From: SZUA-430 sp044375275
GTDB lineage: Bacteria; Pseudomonadota; Alphaproteobacteria; Micropepsales; Micropepsaceae
NCBI GenBank assembly: GCA_044375275.1
Contig: JBILMZ010000095.1
Span: forward strand, 1 to 12,135
Direction of reading: 5' to 3'
DNA length: 12,135 nucleotides
Part shown: piece after piece, positions 6,434-12,135 of the stretch
Layout: each line of letters starts with the position of its first letter
Numbering within the stretch: the stretch's first letter is position 1
Program-made: the position numbers and the translations under genes
Notes under the pieces: generated by a model
Told to the model about the DNA's origin: nothing
The model's database searches: none
Seen by the model: the letters and a program-made list of their open reading frames with translations, nothing else

Positions 6434-8018
6434 TGCTGCACCCGGGCAGGATTTTGACGCTATCGTCATTGGTGGTGGCGTGAACGGACTCGTGTGCGCG
6501 ATCCTTCTGGCACAGGCGAAGCGCAGGGTGATCCTGCTTGAAGCGCAGGATCGCGTGGGTGGCATGTGCCGTACAAGCGACATTGCACCAGGATATCGTG
6601 TGTCGACCGTTGCCCATCTGCTTGGCCCCCTCGATACAGACGTGCTCAAGTCGCTGAAGCTGTTGAAGCTCGGCCTTCAGTTCACGACCCGTCAGGTGGG
6701 TGCGGTGGCGCTCTCGATGGATGGCAACCACATCCTTCTGGGTGAAGACCTGCGCCATACGAGCCAGTCGCTTCAGCTCCATTCTGCATCCGATGCCCGC
6801 GTCTGGGCGGCGCACGAAACGCGCATGCGCAAGGCCGCGCAGTCCTTGCATGCATGGTCGCATCAGACCCCGGTGTTTGCTGGCGGGAATGAGCCAGGCC
6901 GAAGTGGTCTCTTTGGCGGGAGATCCGGTTCGCGTGCCTTGTCGCAGCTTGAAGCCGATACAGCAGCGCAGCTGGATCATTCGATTGCGGACCTGCTTGA
7001 AGAGACCTTTGAGTGCACTGTGCTGAAGGGCGCGTTGGCGCTGGATGCGATCCTTGGCAATGCGCTGCCGCCGAATGCGACGGGAACGGCGCTGCTGCCA
7101 GTGCTCAAGCGCTCCATGGAGCCCCAGAACGCGAATGGACTTGTTCATCCGCAAGGCGGGGCCGGCGGATTGACGGCTGCGCTGGTCAAGGCAGCCGAAC
7201 TTGCAGGGCTGAAGATCCGGACTGGCGCCAAGGCTGTTCAGTTCCTGTTCGATGGCGGGCGGATCGCCGGTGTGCAGATGGCCTCGGGAGAGGCCGTCTA
7301 TGCGCCGCATATCATCTCGAGCCTTGACCCGCAGGAGACTTTCCTGCGGATGGGAGCGGAGCGCGACCTGCCCTTCGGTTTCAAGCGGCAGCTGCACGGA
7401 TATCGCAATGCCGGTGCCGTGGCCAAGATCAACCTGGCCCTGAGCGGATTGCCTGCCTTCAAGGGCCTGGACAAAAAAAATCTCAAGGACCGTTTGCTGA
7501 TCTGCGCTTCCATAGCCGAACTGGAGCGCAGCTTCGCAGCATTCGAACAGGGACGCTTTTCTTCCGACATGGCGCTTGAGGTGACGATCCCGTCCGTTCA
7601 CGATGCGAGCCTGGCGCGTGCCGGCACGCATGTCATGTCTATCAACGCCACCTATGTGCCGCGTCGGCTTGCGAGTGGAACCTGGGAGCAGGCGCGGGCC
7701 GAACTGGTTTCGATCATTGGCAGCAAACTGAGGCAGTATGCGCCGGAGTTGCCAGATCTTGTCGTTGCGGCAGACGTGTACACGCCCGAGGATCTGGCGG
7801 TATTGGGTGGTGGCGCGGGTTGCCACTGGCACGGCGGTGACCTGTCGCCTGATCAACTGGGCGTATTCCGGCCTGCGCTGAACGCAGGGCGGGGCCCGAC
7901 CCCGGTGCCGGGTCTTTATCTATGCGGTGCAGGAACGCATCCCCTGGGCGGTGTCACCGGAACCAATGGCAGGCTTGCCGCAGAGGCTGTATTGGCAGCG
8001 ATGGCGGGGACTCCATGA
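6426..8018 (+). CDS. FAD-dependent oxidoreductase, phytoene-dehydrogenase/PYROXD2-like
   Basis: A 530-residue flavoprotein with intact family motifs: dinucleotide-binding DAIVIGGGVNGL (11-22), Glu39 at the end of strand 2, DRVGGM (42-47), the central QGGAGGLTAALV block, HWHGGDLSPDQLG (467-479) and the C-terminal FAD motif GLYLCGAGTHPLGGVTG (496-512). HGDxSxDQL together with the glycine-rich end is characteristic of the COG1233 branch that includes human PYROXD2. No signal peptide or membrane helix is apparent beyond the flavin-binding strand, so it is probably cytosolic. The ATG at 6426 has GGAGG ten bases upstream and overlaps the preceding stop by 8 bp; its own stop overlaps the GcvT-like start by 4 bp. 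True carotenoid desaturation is unlikely, as no other carotenoid gene is nearby. An amine oxidase-type role is inferred from context only. Confidence 0.88.
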   Translation: MPSAAPGQDFDAIVIGGGVNGLVCAILLAQAKRRVILLEAQDRVGGMCRTSDIAPGYRVSTVAHLLGPLDTDVLKSLKLLKLGLQFTTRQVGAVALSMDGNHILLGEDLRHTSQSLQLHSASDARVWAAHETRMRKAAQSLHAWSHQTPVFAGGNEPGRSGLFGGRSGSRALSQLEADTAAQLDHSIADLLEETFECTVLKGALALDAILGNALPPNATGTALLPVLKRSMEPQNANGLVHPQGGAGGLTAALVKAAELAGLKIRTGAKAVQFLFDGGRIAGVQMASGEAVYAPHIISSLDPQETFLRMGAERDLPFGFKRQLHGYRNAGAVAKINLALSGLPAFKGLDKKNLKDRLLICASIAELERSFAAFEQGRFSSDMALEVTIPSVHDASLARAGTHVMSINATYVPRRLASGTWEQARAELVSIIGSKLRQYAPELPDLVVAADVYTPEDLAVLGGGAGCHWHGGDLSPDQLGVFRPALNAGRGPTPVPGLYLCGAGTHPLGGVTGTNGRLAAEAVLAAMAGTP

Positions 8019-9118
8019 ACGAGTTTTCCGCCAGAGCCCTTCAGCCGACACCCCTGCATGCCCGGACCGCAGAACTTTGTGCGACGAATCTCTGGAGCCG
8101 GTCGGGTGCGTTCACCGTTCCGGGCGTCTACACCAGCGAGCGTGAAGAGCAAGAATCGCTGGTTTCGCGCGTTGGCGTCTCGGACCTTTCGGCGCGCCTG
8201 TGCTGGAGGTTCGAGGGTCCTGATGCGGGAGCGTTCCTGACCTTTGCGACCACGCACGACGTGTTGTCGATCGAGACGGGGCAGACGGCGCGCGTGCTCT
8301 GGTGTGACGACTTCGGTCATGTGCGCGGTGAGGGTGTCGCGGCGCGATTTGGGGTCGCGCATTACGAGCTCAGTTCGACCGTGCGGGACTTTGCCTGGTT
8401 CCTGGATGCCGCACGCGGCTTCGACGTGCGGGTGACGGACGTGACGGGGCAACGTGCCGGGATCGGCCTCCGGGGACCATCTGCGGAGGCGCTGCTGCAG
8501 CTTGCCGGTTTCATCGGCGGGGCGCACGGCAAGTCCGACACGCCGCTAGTACCTGCCACAGCTGCATGGCGACAGTCGCAGGTCTCGCTCGTGCGTGACC
8601 CGGGCGGTGTGAGCTTCGAACTATGGTCAGATGCGGATGATGCGATCGTGATCTGGGACAGGGTGCTGCGCATCGGCGCCGGACTTGGCATTTGTCCTGT
8701 CGGCGCTGTCGTTCTGGAGACCGTTCGCCTGGAGGCCGCATCCCCGCTGGCAGGGGTTGATTGGCTTCCTGCACAGCTTTGTGTCCGGGATGCCGACCTG
8801 CGCACGCCACAGGATCTGGGAATGATCGTCGATGGATTGCGCCGATTCAACGGGTCGGGCGCCCTGTCCCTGCGTCGGCCGCAGCCTTCCGGCCGCCTTG
8901 TGCAGGTGACAAGCCTGACGGACCTGGTGCGGGGTGAGCTGATCGCGAAGGGAGGCGTGGCGGGTCAGATCACGTCACATGCGCGCTCGCATGCAACAGA
9001 GCGTGCGGTTGGCATTGCCTGGGTCAAGGAAGAGTTTTCGGCCCCTGGCACGAAGCTCGGCCTGCCCGGTGGAGCGGGTTCGCTCGACATCCAGGTTGTC
9101 CGGTCCTGCCATTCCTGA
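8015..9118 (+). CDS. GcvT-like aminomethyltransferase family protein
   Basis: A 367-residue protein with the GcvT fold in its usual order. Near the start are WSRSGAFTVPGVYTSEREEQ (27-46) and VGVSDLSAR (53-61). FEGPDAGAFLTF (66-77), VTDVTGQRAGIGLRGPSAEA (140-159), VRLEAASPLAGVDW (237-250), FNGSGAL (278-284) and a C-terminal barrel (GELIAKGGVAGQITS, 307-321) follow. Members bind tetrahydrofolate and move or accept one-carbon units, as in the glycine cleavage T-protein and the C-terminal domains of dimethylglycine and sarcosine dehydrogenases. Two expected features are missing: the catalytic-aspartate segment reads GHVRGEG (101-107), and the usual GYTGE motif reads DPGGV (195-199). It may therefore not be a true T-protein. 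No gcvH or gcvP is present. The ATG start overlaps the upstream stop (ATGA, 8015-8018), which suggests a complex or sequential action with the two oxidoreductases. Confidence 0.85.
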   Translation: MNEFSARALQPTPLHARTAELCATNLWSRSGAFTVPGVYTSEREEQESLVSRVGVSDLSARLCWRFEGPDAGAFLTFATTHDVLSIETGQTARVLWCDDFGHVRGEGVAARFGVAHYELSSTVRDFAWFLDAARGFDVRVTDVTGQRAGIGLRGPSAEALLQLAGFIGGAHGKSDTPLVPATAAWRQSQVSLVRDPGGVSFELWSDADDAIVIWDRVLRIGAGLGICPVGAVVLETVRLEAASPLAGVDWLPAQLCVRDADLRTPQDLGMIVDGLRRFNGSGALSLRRPQPSGRLVQVTSLTDLVRGELIAKGGVAGQITSHARSHATERAVGIAWVKEEFSAPGTKLGLPGGAGSLDIQVVRSCHS

Positions 9119-9134
9119 GCTGGACCTGGAGAAC

Positions 9135-9815
9135 CTATAGCCCTGTGAAGTCCGCAATCACCCTGATGTCCGGTGCGAGACCCGACACCTGAACAGCGCC
9201 GCCACGGTTCAGGCATACGGGGACGAGGCCCGCACCCTTCGCGGCCATCACTTCCGCCGGGGCGTCCGAGAAGAAGATGATGTCGCGGGGATCGGCACCA
9301 ATGCTGCGGGCAATCGAGGCGTAGGAGGCTGCTTCGCCCTTGGGACCCGTTGTCGTGTCGAAATAACCTTCGATCATCGACGAGAGGTCTCCTGCGATCG
9401 AGTAGGCCATGTAGAGCTTTTGTGCGGCCACTGAACCCGAAGAGTAGATGAAAATGCGCTTGTGCGTGGCCGCATACGCCTTCATGGCCTGAACGGCGTC
9501 ATCGTACAGGTGAGCCTTCAGTTCGCCGGATTCGTATCCTTCCCGCCAGATCAGCCCCTGCAAGGTCTTGAGTGGGGTGATCTTCCTGTCTTCGTCGATC
9601 CAGGCGGCAAACTGCGTGAAAGCTGCATCGATGGTCGGCAACGGATTGCCGGAGGCCTCACGTGCGGCCTCGACGATGTCCCGGATATCGGCGACATCCC
9701 AGTTTGCCTCCAGAAATGTCTTGAGGCGCTTGCGGGCATAGGGAAACAGGACATTGCGCACGAACGCAATGTCCCCAATCGTGCCTTCGATGTCGAAGAT
9801 GACTGCCTTTGTCAC
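9135..9815 (-). CDS. mtnC: Enolase-phosphatase E1 (methionine salvage)
   Basis: HAD-superfamily bifunctional enzyme that enolises and dephosphorylates 2,3-diketo-5-methylthiopentyl-1-phosphate to the acireductone used by MtnD. The 226 residues carry the HAD motif I as FDIEGT (7-12; Asp8 nucleophile, Glu10 typical of MtnC), followed by FVRNVLFPYA (18-27). Motif II is IYSSGS (123-128), motif III Lys159 in TGPKGEA, and motif IV FFSDAPAEV (181-189). The start is GTG at 9815, which overlaps the mtnD stop as GTGA. There is no Shine-Dalgarno sequence, so translation is presumably coupled to mtnD. The stop is only 16 bp from the convergent gcvT-like stop, with no terminator hairpin between. The position after SSGS and the DIEGT signature make the identification firm. 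Confidence 0.95.
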   Translation of the reverse strand: MTKAVIFDIEGTIGDIAFVRNVLFPYARKRLKTFLEANWDVADIRDIVEAAREASGNPLPTIDAAFTQFAAWIDEDRKITPLKTLQGLIWREGYESGELKAHLYDDAVQAMKAYAATHKRIFIYSSGSVAAQKLYMAYSIAGDLSSMIEGYFDTTTGPKGEAASYASIARSIGADPRDIIFFSDAPAEVMAAKGAGLVPVCLNRGGAVQVSGLAPDIRVIADFTGL

Positions 9816-10357
9816 GCGGCGTATTTCGGGATGCTGTCGGCAATCTTGTCGCCGGTGAATTCCGCAACCCAGCCATCGGGCGTCGTGAAGAGGCGGATGG
9901 CAGCGAAGAGCGGCTTCGGTCCCATGTCGAACCAATGCCTTGTGTGTTTGGGAACCGAAAGAAGGTCACCCGCCGTGCAGACAACCTTCAGCACATGATG
10001 GTCATTTCGCAGGTAGAATGCCCCGGCACCTTCGACGAAGAAGCGGACTTCGTCGTCGGTGTGGATGTGTTCGGACAGGAACTTGTTGCGCATGGCCTCA
10101 CGGTCCGGATGCTCCGGGTGAATCCGGACGACGTCCACGGACTGGTAGCCGCCGATCTTCTTCAGGCGATCGATGTCGGCAGCGTAGGCTTCGAGCACTT
10201 CCGGCTGGCCGGCCCCGGGGGGCAGCTGGCGTGACGCCTGCCAGCGTTCGAAGCGAACGTCGAACGGCACAAGCGCCTTCATGATCTCGCGTTCATCCAT
10301 TGTCTGGGAGACGGGCTGGTCGCCTTTGGAAAGGTCAAACACTGTGAGAGTCGTCAT
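9812..10357 (-). CDS. mtnD: Acireductone dioxygenase (ARD)
   Basis: Cupin metalloenzyme that cleaves acireductone with O2 to the methionine precursor 4-methylthio-2-oxobutanoate plus formate (Fe form), or to an off-pathway product with CO (Ni form). The 181 residues include EHIHTDDEVRFFVEG (96-110) with metal ligands His97, His99 and Glu103, and the fourth ligand His141 in KHTRHWFDMG. These correspond one-to-one, with an offset of 1, to the Klebsiella enzyme ligands (96, 98, 102, 140). The metal present cannot be read from sequence. The ATG at 10357 has AAGGAA about 8 bp upstream and overlaps the mtnB stop by 4 bp; a longer reading into mtnB is rejected. It is the middle gene of mtnB-mtnD-mtnC. 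Confidence 0.96.
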   Translation of the reverse strand: MTTLTVFDLSKGDQPVSQTMDEREIMKALVPFDVRFERWQASRQLPPGAGQPEVLEAYAADIDRLKKIGGYQSVDVVRIHPEHPDREAMRNKFLSEHIHTDDEVRFFVEGAGAFYLRNDHHVLKVVCTAGDLLSVPKHTRHWFDMGPKPLFAAIRLFTTPDGWVAEFTGDKIADSIPKYAA

Positions 10358-10977
10358 GCCGGTATTCCTTTCAGTTTCAGGCTGAGCGCAAAGAGGTAGT
10401 CGAAGGCATCGAGGTGGCGGAGGGCTTCCGGCGTCGAACGACCCCATGCATAGAGGCCGTGTCCCTTCAGGAGGAAACCCCAGACGGGCTCCCGTGCACG
10501 ACGGATGTCCTGTTCGATCCGGCCTGCCAACGCGTCCATGTCCTGATCGTTCTCATACACGGGCACGTCGACATGGGTTTCGTGGGTTGTCACGCCGTGA
10601 AATGCCTTGAGCATTTCAAGCCCCGAAAGGCGAACCTGTCCTTTATCCGCGAGGACCAGCGATGCCAGCACGGAGGGCAACGCATGCACATGGGCTATGG
10701 CGCCAGCCTCCGGCAGGGTCCTGTAGATCATGTAATGCAGGGGGGCCTCAGCTGATTCGCGGGGGTGCTTTTGGCCTTCGATGGCACATTTGATGACCCC
10801 GGCAGCGGTCAGGGCGCCCTTGTCTCCGCCCGAGGCCGTGACGGCGCATGCTTCACGGTCGATTCGGACCGAAAAATTGCCGCTGGTCGAAGGTACCCAG
10901 TTTCGCGCACCGGCGTGGTGGGCGAGGCGGATGACCTGACCTGCGATCTCGTCGGGCAAACCGGGTTCCTGGCTCAT
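10354..10977 (-). CDS. mtnB: Methylthioribulose-1-phosphate dehydratase
   Basis: Zinc-dependent class II aldolase-fold enzyme that dehydrates 5-methylthioribulose-1-phosphate, the first of three consecutive salvage steps encoded here. The 207-residue product shows the fold signature STSGNFSVR (30-38), the SAEAPLHYMIYR helix (75-86), zinc ligands His96 and His98 in AHVHALPS, and the third His173 in LLKGHGLYAWG (169-179). Phosphopentose aldolases such as AraD and FucA share this fold, but the operon with mtnD and mtnC decides for MtnB. The ATG at 10977 is preferred: AGAGG stands five bases upstream. An earlier in-frame ATG at 11004 has no ribosome site and overlaps the predicted -10 box. It is the first gene of its operon. 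Genes for the preceding enzymes MtnP/MtnA are not in this window. Confidence 0.94.
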   Translation of the reverse strand: MSQEPGLPDEIAGQVIRLAHHAGARNWVPSTSGNFSVRIDREACAVTASGGDKGALTAAGVIKCAIEGQKHPRESAEAPLHYMIYRTLPEAGAIAHVHALPSVLASLVLADKGQVRLSGLEMLKAFHGVTTHETHVDVPVYENDQDMDALAGRIEQDIRRAREPVWGFLLKGHGLYAWGRSTPEALRHLDAFDYLFALSLKLKGIPA

Positions 10978-11003
10978 GGGCTCCTCTGGGCGTCTCTGGG
11001 GCA

Positions 11004-11033
11004 TTCATATGGGGATTGCGGCCGCCCTGTCAC
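11004..11033 (-). promoter_or_regulatory. Probable promoter of mtnB-mtnD-mtnC
   Basis: On the minus strand, GTGACA (11033-11028) and TATGAA (11009-11004) are 18 bp apart. Transcription would start about 20 nt before the mtnB ATG, giving a short leader with room only for the AGAGG ribosome site. It lies between the potD-like terminator and mtnB, as expected for an independent operon. Confidence 0.5.
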
Positions 11034-11052
11034 CCCCTCTGCACGCGAACGT

Positions 11053-11083
11053 AAAAAAACCTCCGGGACGTGAGCCCCGGAGG
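11053..11083 (-). terminator. Intrinsic terminator of the potD-like gene
   Basis: An 8-bp perfect stem (CCTCCGGG 11060-11067 with CCCGGAGG 11076-11083) is followed on the minus strand by seven T residues (11059-11053). It lies 31 bp after the stop of the binding-protein gene and separates it from mtnB. Confidence 0.92.
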
Positions 11084-11114
11084 CCATTTTCTGCAGTCAG
11101 GCTGGCCGGTTGGC

Positions 11115-12135
11115 TCAGCCGCCGCCGCGGATTTCAGTCCAGAACTTGACGATCTCTTCCTTGTTCTTCAGGCGAACCTGGAAGGTGCCCGAGCTCAGGA
11201 AGCCCTCCACGTCACGCGAGAAGTTGATCGCCTTGAGCTGTTCGTCCGTGTAGTCGGCGAACACCGTCGTATTTGCCGGTCCGTTGTTCAGCTGGTCGAG
11301 CTGATACTTCATGGCTTGCGGCGCGATCCCGCTGTCGATCAGCGCATAGGCCTTCTCGACGTTCTTTGATTCGGCGTGGAGAACCATGCCGCAGACATAC
11401 GTGAACATGCCACCGGGCGGGTTCATGTAAGCGACAGGCTTGCCTTCACGCTTCAGGGCCGCGTGGGTCTGGTTCCAGGTGATCGCTGCCACCACTTCGC
11501 CCGATGCCAGTCCCTGCGAGAGGGATGTTTCATCCGACGAAATGAAGCGGGCTGCCGCCACGAACTCACGGAGCTTCCCCTTCAGCGTTTCCCATTCCTG
11601 CGGCGTCATGTTGTAGACGTCGATTCCCCAGGTCTTGCCGATCAGGGTCACGGTGTCGTCCACGCCATCAAGGCCAGCGATCTTGCCCTTGTATTTCGGG
11701 TCAAAGAGGATCTTCCAGCTTTCCTTGCCGACATATTCCGGCGCAAGGTCGGTCCGGTAAGTCACGGAGGTGTTCGCCCAGTACTGCGGGATGAACCAGG
11801 CTTCCGTTTCCGACTTCATCATGCCGGGAATCTTCTTGAGGACGTCCGGAATGTCTTTCCAGTACTTCAGCTTGGTGACGTCGATCGGCTGAAGCAGACC
11901 GGCTTCCTGCCAGCGTCCAAATTCATAGGAGCAGGGAGCCATGACGTCGGGCTTGTAGCCCGTGCGCATCTTGGCAAAGGCTTCGTCTTCGTCGGCCCAG
12001 ATGGCCGTGCGTGGTTCAACGCCATACTTTTCCTTGTATTCGGCAAGGAACGGCGGGTCAGCCCAGTTCTCCCAGGTAAACAGGAGCGGCTCGTTTTCGC
12101 TGGTGGCCGGCGTTGCGGCAGTCGTCGCCGCAGCA
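11115..12135 (-). CDS. potD: Periplasmic polyamine-binding protein (PotD/PotF family), N-terminus outside window
   Basis: Extracellular solute-binding protein that captures polyamines and presents them to the PotB/PotC-type permease. The 339 visible residues run to the window edge, and the start codon is beyond it; the open frame continues past an internal ATG at 11969 that is not the start. The first residues are rich in Ala and Thr (AAATTAATPATS) and look like the end of a signal peptide or a short linker. LLFTWENWADPPFL (17-30) matches the LYxYNW-type first strand of PotD. Family-like segments include VMAPCSYEFGRW, IPQYWANTSVTYR and ASGEVVAAITWNQ. The C-terminus is FWTEIRGGG. An intrinsic terminator follows. 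Polyamine specificity is inferred from family and context; related proteins bind putrescine, spermidine, thiamine or opines. Confidence 0.85.
   Translation of the reverse strand, partial: AAATTAATPATSENEPLLFTWENWADPPFLAEYKEKYGVEPRTAIWADEDEAFAKMRTGYKPDVMAPCSYEFGRWQEAGLLQPIDVTKLKYWKDIPDVLKKIPGMMKSETEAWFIPQYWANTSVTYRTDLAPEYVGKESWKILFDPKYKGKIAGLDGVDDTVTLIGKTWGIDVYNMTPQEWETLKGKLREFVAAARFISSDETSLSQGLASGEVVAAITWNQTHAALKREGKPVAYMNPPGGMFTYVCGMVLHAESKNVEKAYALIDSGIAPQAMKYQLDQLNNGPANTTVFADYTDEQLKAINFSRDVEGFLSSGTFQVRLKNKEEIVKFWTEIRGGG

Noticed and set aside
7473..7480. Run of eight A in the second oxidoreductase as a programmed frameshift site
   Set aside because: The zero frame continues intact through the C-terminal FAD motif, and no stimulatory structure or useful alternative frame was noticed.
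6417..7856. 479-codon open frame on the minus strand opposite the second oxidoreductase
   Set aside because: Composition is rich in Arg, Gln and His with no domain, as expected from the complementary strand of a GC-rich gene; the plus-strand frame carries intact FAD motifs.
1..12135. tRNA, rRNA, CRISPR arrays, insertion sequences or attachment sites
   Set aside because: No cloverleaf-like segment, repeat-spacer array, transposase frame or terminal inverted repeats were noticed on either strand.

Overview
The window looks like part of an alphaproteobacterial chromosome. It is GC-rich and densely coded, with E. coli-like -35/-10 boxes and many 4-bp ATGA or GTGA gene overlaps. The gene content combines Pot-type polyamine transport, a small prokaryotic-type SpeD and an aerobic methionine salvage cluster. 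The organism assignment is an inference. There is no rRNA, tRNA, CRISPR array, insertion sequence or phage gene, and no sign of recent transfer.

Layout from left to right. (1) 1-2729, minus strand: an ABC transporter operon transcribed potB-potC-potA (two permeases and an ATPase; the ATPase runs off the left edge). (2) 3014-3877, minus: spermidine synthase speE. (3) 3878-4217: a 340-bp divergent control region with a recognisable promoter for speE and one for speD, plus a structured speD leader. (4) 4218-4703, plus: S-adenosylmethionine decarboxylase speD, closed by a strong intrinsic terminator. (5) 4940-9118, plus: a tight three-gene unit of two tandem FAD oxidoreductases of the phytoene-dehydrogenase/PYROXD2 type and a GcvT-like folate-family protein, with 8-bp and 4-bp overlaps. 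(6) 9135-10977, minus: mtnB-mtnD-mtnC, three steps of methionine salvage, with a promoter just upstream of mtnB. (7) 11053-11083: an intrinsic terminator. (8) 11115 to the right edge, minus: a PotD/PotF-type periplasmic polyamine-binding protein whose N-terminus is cut by the window edge.

How they fit together. SpeD decarboxylates SAM and SpeE transfers the aminopropyl group to a diamine, making spermidine and methylthioadenosine (MTA). MtnB, MtnC and MtnD carry the MTA-derived sugar phosphate back toward methionine; mtnP and mtnA, which would link MTA to MtnB, are not in the window. The Pot genes import polyamines. The locus therefore covers polyamine uptake, synthesis and by-product recycling.

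The unexplained part is the oxidoreductase/GcvT-like unit placed in the middle. The first oxidoreductase has degraded FAD-binding motifs while its partner keeps them, and the GcvT-like protein lacks two residues expected in a true T-protein. An oxidation or N-demethylation system for polyamines or related methylated amines, with one partner acting as a non-catalytic subunit, is the most interesting hypothesis here. It is inference, not proof.
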